A stretch of DNA of 64,000 bases from Cenococcum geophilum 1.58. Taxonomy: Eukaryota > Ascomycota > Dothideomycetes > Gloniales > Gloniaceae. The notes below the pieces were generated by a model. The model saw only the letters and a list, made by a program, of their open reading frames with translations, was not told where the DNA came from and ran no database searches. Below, piece by piece: positions 22,357 to 35,289 of this stretch (positions within the stretch are counted from its first letter, which is position 1; each line of letters begins with the position of its first letter). A program made the translations under genes and the position numbers. The stretch spans positions 372,001-436,000 of the forward strand of contig KV748177.1 of assembly GCA_001692895.1 (NCBI GenBank), in the 5' to 3' direction.

Positions 22357-25300
22357 AAACTCGAGCTTCTGCGAGATAGGGCTATGGTAGTTCTGGATGG
22401 AGTTCGTGAAAGTCTTCTGCGGCTTGTGTAAGTCCTATAGAGTCGATAGGTTCCTATAAGGGCTTAATAAAGCCTCTCCATTTCGTGAGATATATATATT
22501 AACGTTTCCGTTTATTATACTTAATGTCATTAATTTTTTTAATAAAGTACTCGTTCTCACCATCTACTTTAACTGGTGGGGGAGGGTCTTATATCTATCC
22601 GGGTAGGGCGTCTAATGCGGGAGTAGCGGGGCGGAGGACTGACGTGTAGAATATGGGGTGGATTTTAACCGTATTAGGGAGCTTTAGTTGGTAGGCGTAG
22701 GAGGAGACAACCTTCTCAACCTTATAAGGGCCAGCGTTCTTCTAATTAAGCTTCTTAGCAGGTCGTTTCGTATTTAGATTTCTTATATCTAGCTAGATAA
22801 AGTTACTAATTTGGTAGGCTGGTGCTAGGGTTTGTTTCTTATTCGCTGCGGCTTTATAGACAGATTAAGCCTATATTATTTCGTTAGTAAGGAACTATTA
22901 TAGTTCCTCCATCTTCTCTACAAATTTATTTGCTTTTGCAACTTATAAGGCGTAATAAGTAGGGCGAGGAATATTACTAAAGGGTTTGAAACCTATTTAT
23001 AGATGCTAGCTGTAGTTGGCCAGGAATGGGGAGACCTTTATAGTTTCCGAAACGGAATTATTCGCGGTAAACTCGGCGAATATAAGCCAGTTAATCTAGT
23101 TATCTTATAAGTATAACGTGTATATCCGAATATACTATTCTATTATAGCGTTTACACGTTCCGTTTAACCGTCCGTTTTTAGGTGGTATGTTATAGATAA
23201 TATTACTTTAATGTAGAGTCGGGTAGTTAGTTCTTTCTAAAATATAAAGATAAACTAGCTGCCTTTATTGGAGATAATTATTTTGGGGAGTCTGTGGAGT
23301 TTCTATACGTGGTCCAGAAATAGTCAGGCAACGGCAGGTATTGATATATTAGGGTAGGCAATTAAGTGTCTCATCTTAGATAGTCGGTCTACGACTACTA
23401 TAATATTTGTGTAGCCCTTACTTACAGGGAGGTCAACAATAAAGTCAATTAAGACGTCCTTCTATCTTTAGTCCGGAATAGGCAGTGGCTTTAAAAGGCC
23501 GTTATATATCTCGTGCAAAGCTTTGGCTTATTAGCAGACGTAACAGCTAGAGATGTACCTTTGTGTCGTGTTATATATATTCGGCCAGTAGTACTCCCGT
23601 TAGAGTAGCTCTAGGGTTTTTCCTCAGCCTAGGTGGCCGGCTACTAGTAGGTTATATACGTGTTTAAGGAGCTTAAGCTTAAGTTTATTATAATTAGGGA
23701 TAACTAAACGGTTCTGGTAATATAAGCGGTTTCCGCGAGCTTTATATTTACTTAGAGAGATCTTCTTAAAGCGTCTAACGCTATCTTAAATTAGCTTAAG
23801 CGTCTCTTAGATAAACTTGTCATTTAGGTATTCGTTAGTTATAATCTATTCAATTAATTAATTAGTTATTTTAAGGACTTATACCGTAAGATCTTTAGTA
23901 GGAGGGTTAAACAGTTCGGGGCGAAGTAGGGTCTAATTTCGGTAAGAACGTGCCTCTTCTAGTGCTGACGCGTCTTGCGAGCGTTAGGTTAGGGTATTAG
24001 GCTTCTAGCCTTAAACGCCTGGGCGGTATGTAATTAAGAATCGGAAATAAGATAGGTATTCTAACCAGCGGGCCTAACGGTAGCTTAGCTGTTTTATGGT
24101 CGTAAAGTACTATAGGTTCTTATAATCGCTAAGGACCTTAATTAGGAATCTAGCGCCTTCTAGTTTAGGTCGCCATTACTTAAAGCATCTAATAATAGCT
24201 AGCAGTTCCTTATCGTAGATCTCGTAGTTATATTTAGCTGGGCTTAGTTATTTTAAGTAGTATACCATAGGGTGTAATACTCCCTCTTCGTTATATTAAG
24301 ATAGGATACCTCTAGTAACGTAGTTAGATAAGTCAGCTTCTATAATACTTATTTGGTTTAGGTTAAAGTATTAGAGTACGGGCGCGGTAGTAAATATAAC
24401 CTTTAGATAAGCAAAGGCCTTCTTACATTCCTTGTTAAAGATAAAGGCTTTGTCCTTTTGGGTTAAAGCTATAAGGGGTAAAATTAGGGCGGAGAAGTTG
24501 TTAATAAACCGTTAGTAGAAATTAGTAAATTCTATAAAGGCTCTTACGTCCTTAACGTTTTTAGGTTCTTGCCAGTTTATAATTACTTTAATTTTCTTTA
24601 GGTCTATTTATATACCGTCTATAAAAATAAGAAGCCTAAGGTATAGAACTTCCGTCTTATAAAACTCGCATTTATCTATATCTAATTATAGACTAGCTCC
24701 GTGTAGGGCTTATAGAACAAAGTTAACGTATTTCCGATGTTTAGTTAGGTTATTACTATATATTAAGATGTCGTTAATATAAACAGTACAGAAGATGTCT
24801 AGGTAGGGGCGTAGGGTATTATTTATATAATGTTAAAACAAGCTCGGAGCATTTATAAGGCCGAATAGCGTTACTAAGTATTTAAATAATCTATACTAAG
24901 TACGAAATGCGGTAAGCTATTTATCTCCCTTTGCTATATGGAGGCGGTTAAATACAGAGATGATATTAAGCTTCGTATAGTAGCGAGCCTTACTTAGTTA
25001 GTTTAGTGTCTCTTATATTAACAGGATCGGATATCGGTTCTTAATAGTAACAGCGTTAAGGGCTTGGTAATCTACGCAGAAGCGCAAACCGCCGCTAGGT
25101 TTCTTAATAAAGATTACTAGTACGGCTATAGGTAAAGAGCTTACTCTAATAAATCCTTTACTTAGGTTCTCGTCTAGATACTTTTATAGTACTTAGAGTT
25201 TATTTTAGGACATTCCATATAGGGGTCTAAATCCAGGCTGCTTTTCTTTTTTAAGTACAATCTTGTGGTTATATGGTCGGTATTCTAGTAGCTTATTAGC

Positions 25301-27575
25301 TTCCTTTCGTGAGAATGCGTCTAAGCGGTAATAGTACTCTGCTGGTACCTTTATAATAGGGTCGGTGTGCTTCTTTAGTACTAAGGCTTTCTTAATATCA
25401 GCCATCGTAATAGCGAAAATTATATATTTAGGCTTCTTAGTAAGCTAAGCTAGCGGAGTAGCTCTAATCATACGGATATCTAGGGTGTTAAGCTCTCTCG
25501 GATCGTCTATAGTCTTTTATATAGTTTCTTATTTAGGTTTAGGTTTAGTATTAGGTACAGAGTCGGTGTTAGATTTAGGTTCAGGTTCTTTAAGTATTCT
25601 TTTCATTATAGGGTACCAGTTCTTCTAGTACTCCCGTATACTAAGCTTAAGCTTCTACTTAGTTTAGGGTGGTACAGTAGTCGGGGTTAGTTTGTGGGGT
25701 TCGGTGGGATTTCCAGATCTTTAGTAGATATCGGTGGAAATCTTATGTCGGTAGAATTCGGTGGAATTCTTAGGTTGGTGGAATCTGGTAGATTCCTTAG
25801 GCGTAGGGTGGATATTAGTGGAAATCTTAGGCTGGTGGATCTTAGTAGATTTCCTAAGTTTTAGTTCGGGGTTAGGGCAGCAAGTTATAAGGCACTTCTA
25901 CTTATAACAAAAGGCGGTAAATAGAAGCTTAAGGTTATTTTAGTTAATAGTCACCTTATATAACTTTATCTAAGGTTGTCTAAGGATTACCAGGTAACCT
26001 AAGGTAGTAACGAAAAGCTTAATTAGTTCTTTGTGGTTTAGGTATCGGAGTCTTAGGGCTGCCACATAGGTAATACGGCCTAAGACGGTGCGTTTGCCGT
26101 CAAATCTAAATACATCAATATACCAGTTGAGGGGGGTTAGGGTAAAACCATTATCTTACGCAAAAATCTTATTAATAAATCCTATGCCGCTAGCTCCTAT
26201 ATTAATTAGGATTTAAGCGTTAGCCTATTAACCATTCTACCAAAGACGGCAGTTAATAGTTATACTATGGTCCCAAGAGTCGGAGTTCGTGACGTTAAAT
26301 GCGTTTAATAAGATCTTAAGGCAGAGCTGTCCTAGAGAGCGACTTAGCTCTAAAATCTTCCTTTTAGAGGCAATTAGGGCGGGGTTCTTATAGAGCGTCG
26401 GTTAGAGCTTCGTCCTTATAAATAGTGCTTACTAAACATGGGGCTGGAACCAGATAAAGATCAGAGATAGTAACCGGAAGATTAATGCGGTAAACGGCTG
26501 TTAGTATTAGCCGTTTATAGATCGTTTTGGTACGTAGGTAGGGGGATAAGGTAGTATTTTAAGATATAATCCTTCCTTCCGCATTTAAAGCAGAGGCCTA
26601 GCTTAAGGCGTCGTTCTCGTTCAGAGGACCCTAGTAAGGCGTAATCCAGGATTCTAGTGTCAATATCCATAGCGTTAGGGTGCTTAGGCTAAAACGATAA
26701 CTTAGTGGACATTCGCGGGGTTATCATATTATATTAGGGGGCAGGCTTCGGTGTTAGGCGTAGTATATCATTATACCGTTTATTAATAACGTTTACGCAG
26801 GCATTAAGGGCTCCTAGTAGGTCTACGCCTATTAGGGAGGTTTTTAGTTTAGAGCTTAAGGATTTAATAAGGCTGTTAATTAGTACGGAGTCGTTTCAGC
26901 CTATTTCCTTTACATAACAGTTAAATTCGGAGAAGTATATTGGAAAGCTTTTCATTCCTTAAGTTATATAGTTTATCTTTCTCTAAATAGTAGCTTAGCG
27001 GTTTGGGTTACCGTATATAGCTTTAAGAAGTACAACTAGACTTAGTACTAAGTTCGGTTAAAGGGGTTTAATAAGGTTAGCTATATCTCCTCCTAGTTAA
27101 CTTAGGGCGTAGCAGAGTCGGTTAGCTTTAGTTAGGTAGCGGTCAGTATTTCTAGTTAGCTTATTCTTAAGCTAGCTTAAAAATAATTAGAGTTTTTATC
27201 GTTTGCTAATAAATATTAGAGGGTCTAGTAGTCGTTCAGATCGTTGCAGTACAGTAGTTGGTTTGGGGTGAGTAACTACTATAGGTTTGGGGCTTACGTT
27301 CCACGTATTCATTTCTAAAAACAGCGTTCGGTCTTAAGGTCCTAGCGTAGGCATCTTAAGGGTGCGGACTTCTTCTTAAAGGTCCTTAATTAATTATTAG
27401 TATCGTGCTTCTTATTCGGCTTATTATTAATTTAAAGTGGCTTAGTTTTATATAAGGGCGTCTATAAAAGACTTTTATATTTCTACCAATTATTCTTAGA
27501 GTGCGGATATAATACCAGCGGTTATTATGGGGGCTTCGGGTTCGGTCTATATTTTAACGGTAGTATAGGTAGTTA
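22355..27575 (-). pseudogene. Gypsy E Gag-Pol polyprotein with chromodomain
   Basis: The frame starts without a clear ATG near 27,575 (the first in-frame ATG is at 27,354) and ends at TAA 22,355-22,357, about 1,740 codons. Domains in order: a Gln-rich coiled-coil Gag N-terminus; capsid-like segment; a zinc knuckle at about 26,540-26,590 (CFKCGRKD, with His and last Cys read as Tyr); protease at about 26,185-26,210 where D-T-G reads N-I-G; a Ser/Thr/Pro-rich linker of K-I-S-T repeats (25,720-25,870); RT with [11 protein letters not shown] (25,061-25,100) and YIND for YxDD (about 24,774-24,785); RNase H; integrase core (V-D-R-L-S-K-M near 23,370); and a chromodomain at about 22,420-22,560 (E-Y-F-I-K-K-I then YLTKWRGF). 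Stops are fewer than in gypsy A, but the catalytic changes should abolish activity. Confidence 0.93.
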
Positions 27576-27586
27576 ACGCAACGTAG

Positions 27587-27945
27587 TGTTATAGAGTAAG
27601 TATAAGCGGTAATAATATATAGCAAAGTAGATACTATTAAGCTATATACATAAACTGTATAATAAGGTTAAGACGTTACGTAAGGAGAGAAGGCAGGGAA
27701 ATAGGAAGAAAGGGTATATATTGTTAGCTTAGTTGCTTAGTCAACACATACACGGAGCAGAATAGGATTTAGGTAGTAGTCCTAGCAGAACTTAGCAGGA
27801 TTTAGTGGAACTTGGCGGAATATAGCAGAATATAGCAGATTGCCGTCAGATTACCGCAAATTGCCGTCTCGTGGTCAGTCTCTAGTTGCTAAGTCGGTGG
27901 AAACAGGTGGACGTGTATAAGGTGTCACGGGGGTGTCCCGTAACA
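27587..27945 (-). repeat. Gypsy E 5' LTR
   Basis: This LTR is the same length (359 bp) as the 3' LTR and in perfect register with it, but carries visibly more TG-to-TA changes over its body. It is followed by the GTGCC target duplicate and then by Helitron Rep sequence. Confidence 0.95.
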
Positions 27946-27950
27946 GTGCC

Positions 27951-30028
27951 ATTAAATAGGTTTATAAGTACGTGTTTCCTAAACAGATTAAAGCGGTAAT
28001 GTAGCTAGTAAGTAGTAATATATAGATTATTATAGAGATTTTAAGAAGTAATCCGGTAGCGCTAAGCCTTATTAGCAGCCTTATATTCGTTAAATAGAGG
28101 TATATAAGAGTGTAGATTATGCTAATATAGATTAGTAGCGCTAAGTGTAAAGAATAGAGACCCGCTTTTAATATTCTTAGCATAAGCCGTAAGCTTATTT
28201 CTCTTCTACCTCCAGTAAGGTCTAGTGCCCTTAAGGTTCCATACATGCTATATAATCTTATTTAGCAACTAGCCACCCCCATTACTATTTATAATATCAC
28301 TAAGCTTATTTAAAGATAGACCATTCTTATCTAATCGGCCGTAAAGGAAATGGGTAGCGGTAAGGGCTTGATCTCTTATAATCCGATTAAATATATAGTA
28401 GCGAAATAAGGGGTGGCGGCTAAACCGACCGTCCTAATACTTAAGCATATGCTTAGCGTACGTAGCCAGGGTAACTATACGGCTTTATAGCATGTTAAAA
28501 TCGGCTTTACTATAAGGAAACAGAGTAGGAAAGGCGCCGCGTATAATAAAACTAGCTAATCACTTAGAGAGAGGTGTCTATCGCATAGTAGGAACCTCTA
28601 AGCCCGCTTATAGGTCTTATTAGTATTAAACCTCGCGACCTAAAAGCTCTAATTTACTAAGGTTAGGCACTAGATTAGGAACTAAAGTATCCAGTACGTT
28701 ATTATTAAATTCGCCGTTTAGTATATTACTGCTAAGCTCAGCAGGCAGAGAATTAACAGCAGGAGGACGTTATATAGGAGCAGTAGGGTAAGCCGTTGGG
28801 CCACTAGAATTAGACTCTAACTTATTAATATAAGGTAGCTAATCTAATATAGAGCCATTTTCGGGTAAGCTAGTAAGCCGAATGCTACATATTTTAACGT
28901 CGCGATAATTAGGATAATTAACCTTTAGAAAGTAAAGCTACTATACTATAGCAGAGCGCCTTATAGTATACCGCTTGGTAAACCGCCGACCTAGGTATTC
29001 GCCACCCTCTACTGCCGTAGGCCTCACGACCAGTATATCAAGTTTAGTAGGTAGCCGTGGTAGCTGCCTCTAAGTCTTTAGTATATTCTGGCCAAAGCAG
29101 CAGACGTGGCTAGTATAGCGATGTTACTGGCCGCGTATACGCACGACTTATAGATAAACGTATACGCGCGCAATCAGAAGCTCCTCCACCGCGGTAAATA
29201 TAGGTAGGAAGCCAGGAACAGGCCCCGGATTAAGCCCGTTGCTTTCACCAAATAGGGGAAAAAGGGTTAGATATTTAAGGCTATCGGCGTCCTTAATGCA
29301 GGCTTTATATACACCTATATTATCACCCTCCGTAGCTAGGCCCATTTAGAACTACCGCTCCTTATAACAACTGCACGTCTCCATACATTCAGCCTATAGT
29401 ATACTCCTAAACTTCTTAATTCGCTCCCAATTAACAGCCGAAATGGGTAGTAATATAGCCGTAGTCGGAGCTTACCGCGAGAAAGGTGGTATTAGTGGTA
29501 GGGTAGGTATTGGCAGTAGAGCAGGTATAGGAGCTAGTTCCAGCAAGGACGTATTTAGGCTATCTAGGGTGCCTCTTCTACTATATAGAGCTTTATCTGT
29601 AGTATATAGCAGAGGAGTAGGCGAGTAAGCTTTACCCCGCCGATTAAGAATGCGGTGCTCCCATTATATTGCCCTAATTGCCTTCCGCCGTTAGGCTATT
29701 TCAGGAGTATCTTGGCTATTCTGGCCGTGAGGTAGGAAGGTATTCTCGGAGTCGTTTTCAGGTTAAGCAGTTTGCTGGCGCCTTATAGAATAATTCTTAG
29801 TAGTAGGCCCTAGCCCTATAAGAGCTTTCCGCTTTCTTAAACTAGATATAGATTTCTAGAAAAGTTAGTATAAGTAGAAGTAATATATAAAGGAAAACGC
29901 GCCTTTAACCGATATAGCTGGCATAGCTTTAAAAGCTTCTTTAATGGGCCGTCTTTAACAAAGTTAATGCGGGGCTTATAGACATAGCACTTTCCACACT
30001 CAATTACAGTAGGCTCCGCCACATTCAT
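27951..30028 (-). pseudogene. Helitron D RepHel protein, N-terminal part
   Basis: The probable start is the ATG at 30,028 (M-N-V-A-E-P). It opens with a C-x2-C ... K-x-C-x-x-Y region (29,900-30,010) like the N-terminal zinc-binding stretch of fungal Helitron proteins. Around 28,320-28,430 the frame encodes HPLFRYYIFNRII, typical of the Helitron helicase-like N-domain. At about 28,080-28,250 it reads TRPYWR, then SLFFTLSATNL, the block that precedes the HUH box in Helitron Rep proteins. It stops at the GTGCC target site of gypsy E and continues at 21,984. Many codons are TAG/TAA where Gln/Trp is expected. Other ORFs in this interval are shadows. Confidence 0.87.
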
Positions 30029-30200
30029 AATGTATATAGTGGTGTTAATTAAGGTGTGAACAAAAAGGAATACTAAGATATTTTGATGTTCCAATATTTT
30101 GATGTTCGTCACGTGGATTCTGCCACAACTTACCGCGCGCACTTTTTTCTAACCAATAAGAAGTTGGCTTGGCGGGAGTTTGAAATCCAGAACCCGAAAA

Positions 30201-30304
30201 TATAGACCACTCGTACCTCCGTGCACGTGACTCGTGCACGTCCTACGCCACCGAGAATACAGATTATCTGACTGCAATATCTGTAATATCTGCAATATCT
30301 GACA
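30201..30304 (-). repeat. Copia C 3' LTR, proximal part
   Basis: This is the second half of the LTR split by Helitron D. It aligns with 35,640-35,785 over GTGCACGTGACTYGTGCACG, CCTACGCCACC and an AYTGCAATATCTG array. It has only about three GCAATATCT units, while the intact LTR has about seven. The first 20 bases are diverged, which leaves the Helitron junction uncertain. Confidence 0.85.
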
Positions 30305-30318
30305 CACCCCCTTAGCTT
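30305..30318 (-). other. Copia C polypurine tract
   Basis: The minus strand reads GCTAAGGGGGTG directly before the LTR terminus TGTC. Position and composition fit the plus-strand primer and confirm minus orientation of the element. Confidence 0.75.
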
Positions 30319-30338
30319 CGACCTGGTCGAGGACGAAG

Positions 30339-33300
30339 CTAGCCACCTTCTCGTGTCCGTCCATGCGTTAATTGAACCGTAATCTTATCTAAATCCTTCC
30401 GTCTCGCCCTAATCTTCTCCCTTAGGTCCTCCAGTTACTTCTCCTCATTCAGCCACTCCTTAATATCCACCATTCCGATCATATTAACGAAGCTCTTAAA
30501 CCTCTGCTTAGGTAGGGCCTTCGTAAGTCTATCAGCGATTATCTCCTTCGTCGCTTTCCATTGTAATAGCACTCGTCTTATTACGTATTCTTAACGCAAC
30601 CAGTATTAATAGATGTCGACGTGTCGGAGCTTTATAATTAGCTTTGCCGTATCTTTTATAATTAGTTAGAGTATCTAGACATTGTCGTAGTTAATAATTA
30701 AGGGCTCGTTTAGGTGTAACGTTATTACTTTAAACAGCCTACTAATGAAGATAGCTTCCTTTACTGTCTGTAATAGGGCTAACAACTTAGCTTCTGTGCT
30801 TAACGTTATAACAGTACCCTACTTATTTGCTCTTCAGGCGATTGGTCCCCTAAATAGCTTTATAATATATCCTTATAAGCTCTTTCTATTAACGGAGTTG
30901 TCCGCAAATAATACGTCGCTAGCATAGATAAATAATTGCGCTTTACTTCTACCGTCTCTTCCGTCGTCTCGTCCTTTATTGCGTATTTCTTTATCTCTCT
31001 CTCTACCGTTTATTTCTTCCTTGTCTCCTCTATAGTAGATTACTCTACTCCTTGTGCTATATAGGTACTAGAGTACTCTATCTACCGCTTAATAGTGTTT
31101 ATAGCTTAGGTTCTAATTAAACCTTACCAGCCGTAATATTGTAAAAGCAATATCTGGACGCGTTATATTGGCTGTATAGAGTACTAAACCTAGTTTTCTC
31201 TAATATAGTATTATAGAAGCTAGTAGGGATATAGGACGGACTAATAGGACTATATTAGAGGATAGACGCGTTAGACGGATTATACGGTAATTAGTAGGGA
31301 GGAGTTCCGATTCTACTATAGGAGTATCTAGAAGACGCCCTCTAAGATCTATCTTATACTAGTTAGCTATCTTCTTAATATAGGCTTCCTAGGATAGCTA
31401 TAGGAGCCTTTAGCTATAATCGCGTAGTATATAGATTTCTAGAAACTATTTTAGCTCGCTAAGGGTACTTATCTGGTATTCCTTACTTAGCTCCTTAATT
31501 GCTTCTTAAGCTTTCTTTTTATCTATCTTTCGGTAGTAGAAGACAATATCGTTAACATAGAAGAAGACAACTATTCTACCTTTTAGCATAACATACGGCT
31601 CCTAGGGTACTTCTTTAAAACCCAATTCGTTTAATAAGCTCGTAAGATTCTTCTGCTATAATAGTAGTAATCGTTATAGTCTATACAGGGCTTTTCTTAA
31701 GCGTAATACTTTGTCTGTCTTTCCTTTATTAAACCCTAGTAGTAGCTTTATATAGACAACCTTGTTAAGATCGCAATAGATAAACGCATTAACTGTATCT
31801 ATCTGTATTGTCTCTAGGTCAAATTTTATAGTAATCGCTATAAGGGTTTAGAAGGTCGTACTAGCTAATATAGTGGCTCTCATAGGTAGGTCTCCTAGGG
31901 CCTATTGATTTCCGTAGACTACTAAGCGTGCCTTACATTTCTAGAGAAATCTGTACTTATCCGTCTTATAGACGAACACCTATATTAAGCTAAGGACCTA
32001 CTATCCCTTTACGTGCTTTTTATCTATTTCTTAAAATAACCTTATTTGATAATAAGATTAGAGATAGGCTTATTAAGCCTCTTGGAACTAATCTTAAAGA
32101 GGATATATATTAAGGTCCTAGATTAACTAGAGTAGCAGAGGTAGGTTCTTCCTATATAATCTAATATTACGTATTCTGCCTAATTTTAGCTTACTATCGT
32201 TAAGTTAACTATTAAGGTTAAACTTCCTTCCTACTAAGAAGGCGCCATAATAGGCTGACGTAATCCTTTTAGTAATAAAGTCTTTAAACCTATTATTACT
32301 AGCTTCCTTAAACGAGTCTTTAACTAAGTTATTGGACACCCCCTAAGTATTAAACGCATCTCCTACTTAATAAGCGACGTCTTAATTAGTACCTTATACA
32401 TCTGACTTTATAGGATACTTAACGTAAAAGGTATATAGAGATTCTTCGTCTTCTTCTGTTGGAGGTGGTGTATAGTATATATCTTTAAGAGCTCTTGCAA
32501 GCTTAAGATCTGCTAACTTATTAAAGGCTTAAACTAGCTTATTAATATTATCATCTTCCTTTTAAATTAACAGTTTAAATACTTCTTTATTGTCTTCCAG
32601 AAGGACCTTATTCTTAATTTAAGTATTAAGTAGTTAAATCTTCTCAATTAGTGTATCTAATTTAGCGTGTAGGTCCTCTAAGATGTCCGTTTACTTGCCG
32701 TTAAAGAACGTCTTTTTATTAAAGATAACATCCCTTATAGAGATGACGATACCCTTATATAGGATCTAGATCCTATAGATATTAGTAGAGTTATAGCCAA
32801 CGAGATAGCTAATATGGGCTCGCGGATCTAGCTTACTTAGCCTTTTCTTCCTTAGCTAGGCGTCCGACGTTATCGCGTACGCCCTATAGCCGTAGGCTTT
32901 TAGGTACACTAGTTGCGGCTTTCTTAATCTCCTATTAGCTAGGAAGGTATAGAACCTCTTATATAGCGATATCTAACCATTACTTTCCCATGGCGTTCGA
33001 TCTTAAAGGTAGACTATATAGTTAACTATCTCGTTCTATAGGTTGTGTAGTAAATTAGCAGCAATTCTTATTACTTATACTTTCTTAATAATTATACCCC
33101 CTAAGCGTTCGGCGGTACCGTTCTAAGCTTAGGTATATGGCGCTAAAGGCTTAAATATAATCCCTTAAGTCCGTAGCTATTTAAGGGTTCGTCTTCTCCC
33201 TAGCTCGTTGTCTGATCTAATAGTATTAACTTTAAGGTTATACCTTAGACGAATTTACTGGACGAAATCTTTAAGCACCTATAGTGTCTTTTTCTCCTTA

Positions 33301-35255
33301 TTGTGCGTCGTTATAAAGTATAAGAAGGATCTTTCTAAGTAGGTATCGTGTATAAGTATAACTTATACAAATCCGGCATGCGCTTTTTTAAGGTTAGTCC
33401 AGTTAATATAGAGGTTAAAATAGGGTTTATTAATCTTCTATTTAAGAACCTTCTTAAGACCTAACGCTTAATTTTGGCAAGACTGCAATGTTAATATTCT
33501 ATTATCTTTAGGCCTTAAAGCTTAACTCTTAGGGCGTTAAAACCTAAATAATAAAGGCTTATAGGTCCTAGATGACCTAGACGTAAATACTATAAATATA
33601 CATCTCCTTTTAAATCTAGACAAGCGTCTCTTAATAATACTCTACGCTTTCATTAGCGTAGTAGTCGGCTTATATTAAACGCTAATAGACTTCCTAGTTG
33701 GACGTATTTAATAGTTTGTTATTTATAACGTTTTTCCATTTAATATAGAACTGAGTTATCCTTTTAAACTAGAAGATTATTCTCTCCTTTATTGTCCTAG
33801 TAGTACCCTTATTTTTAAAGTAGACGGAACGATACTAGATTTATATTAAAGTCCGTATAAAAGGCAACGTCCTTAAGACATAGGATTCCCTTACTCTTGT
33901 CTAGTTTTATAACTTAGATAGTAACATCACTATAGCCTAGTATAGGCACTTCTAAGCTGCTAGCGATAACATATTTAAGTCTTAGAGCTTTCCTAAAGTT
34001 ATAGAAACGAGAGAGGTTATTAAAGATATAGAGAGTGGTTCCTAAGTTAAAAATAGTTAGTAGCTTTAGTGGATAGATTTAACCTATATAATATAATTCT
34101 AGGAATATTATATTAGCTTCTCCCTTAATCTTAACTTCCTAATTTTTGTCCTATTATTATTAAGCCTTATCTTTCTATTCTTTAAGTCTAATCTTTATAA
34201 CTTAGTTAGTAAGATTCTTATTTTTTTTCTACCTTCTTTAGTACCCTATTAATGCGCGTATCTCCTATTATAACTCCTATAGGTCTCTTATCTTTAAATA
34301 AACACTAATAGTCCCGTAGGGAGTGTCTTTATATTCCGCACGCTAAGTACTTAGGCGTTAGCTTTTTATAAGACGTCTTCTTATTCACTAGTATCCCAGC
34401 TCTCTTTAAGCGTCTATTATATACTAAGGCTCTTCCTCTTTATAAACCTTTAGTAGTATTAGAGTAATCCTTAATAGCTTACTCTACGAAGTCTATATTA
34501 AAGGTACTCCCTCTTATAGTAGTATTAGCTTTCTTTAAGGGTGTTCTAAGTCCTTCTTACAGCTCCTTTACTACTCTGCGGTATTTAGAAGATCTTAACT
34601 TCTGCGGGTTATTTAACTTAGTAGTATACTTTATATAGTAGGCATCGCTAAAAGGTTAAATAACTTCTGCTAAATTTTAAAGCTAGATTCCATCGGATAT
34701 TTAAGGGATCTTATACTTCTCTCCTAGTACTATTATATATTCCCATTAATCTAGCCACTAATTTAATTTTAATAAGTGTTTAAACCCCTTAAGGGCTTCT
34801 ATATATTAGTGTTGTATCTTCTTTCTAATAAACAACGAGGTAGGTTTTATGTTCTCCTTTAATCGGGATAGCCATTCTTTAACTGTTAAGGAAGGGTTAA
34901 GCAGTAGCTTCTTCTAAATTAATACTGTGGTTATAATCTAGGTGCGTATTTATTATAGATACTCTTCCTATTTTAGGAAGTACTTTATATCCTAGTTATA
35001 GTATCGTCTGCTATTCTCATACGCTTTCTATTGATTTGACAAGAGCTATATATATAAGGTTACATTCTTATTAAAATCTATAACCTTTAGATAAGGTGGT
35101 TTTTTAAGTAGACCTTTTTAAGGTGCTTCTATAGCTGGGTTAACGTAGGCCTAAATTTGCTGATCTATAAGGGCTCGGAGTTACCATAGCTATTATTCCC
35201 AGTCTTCTAACTTATTAAGGATAATCGTGTTCGATAAGGTAGTCAGTAGAGTCAT
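30339..35255 (-). pseudogene. Copia C Gag-Pol polyprotein, RIP-inactivated
   Basis: The frame runs from ATG 35,255 (M-T-L-L-T-T-L-S) to TAG 30,339-30,341, about 1,639 codons, normal for copia. In order: Gag with an LEDWE then L-W-x-L-R-A-L-I segment; a zinc knuckle near 34,330 (C-G-I-x-x-H-S-L-R-D, last Cys read as Tyr); protease; integrase (about 32,900-33,900); RT at about 31,300-32,300, with YVND (about 31,546-31,560) in place of the YVDD catalytic box; RNase H, ending with ADRLTKALPKQRFKSF (about 30,480-30,540), the typical copia C-terminus. Internal stops are abundant. Gag-pol order and the RNase H tail make the copia assignment secure. Confidence 0.9.
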
Positions 35256-35289
35256 TTAACTAATAGGCAAATAGGAATTGAGATGGAAT

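Larger units (their letters stand above)
21985..27945 (-). mobile_element. Ty3/gypsy chromovirus E, full length, inside Helitron Rep
   Basis: Two 359-bp LTRs (21,985-22,343 and 27,587-27,945) start TRTTAYRGAGTRAG and end CCCGTRACA. They are flanked by the target duplication GTGCC (21,980-21,984 and 27,946-27,950). Length is 5,961 bp. The minus-strand order is gag, protease, RT, RNase H, integrase, chromodomain. The minus-strand polypurine tract AAAGGGGGGGTAC ends at the left LTR. Removing it rejoins the Helitron Rep frame (F-N-G-T-D then F). As the innermost insertion in this nest, it should be the youngest, and its frame is among the best preserved. Confidence 0.96.
16356..30200 (-). mobile_element. 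Helitron-like element D, interrupted by gypsy E
   Basis: The element lies between the two halves of the copia C 3' LTR. It encodes, on the minus strand, a Rep (HUH) domain followed by a Pif1-type helicase, the hallmark of Helitrons, which transpose by rolling-circle replication. A short hairpin (ACGTTG / CAACGT, 16,365-16,382) lies about 10 bases inside the low-coordinate end, the usual place for a Helitron 3' hairpin. The ends do not fit the canonical TC...CTRR between A and T, so it may be a Helentron-like variant. The high-coordinate end is only placed within about 15 bases because the LTR halves have diverged. Without gypsy E it is about 7.9 kb. Confidence 0.85.

Noticed and set aside
27962-28246. 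94-codon hydrophobic minus-strand ORF as a membrane protein
   Set aside because: Another frame of the same strand carries the Helitron Rep signature (TRPYWR, SLFFTLSATNL). The hydrophobic ORF is its shadow in AT-rich RIP DNA.
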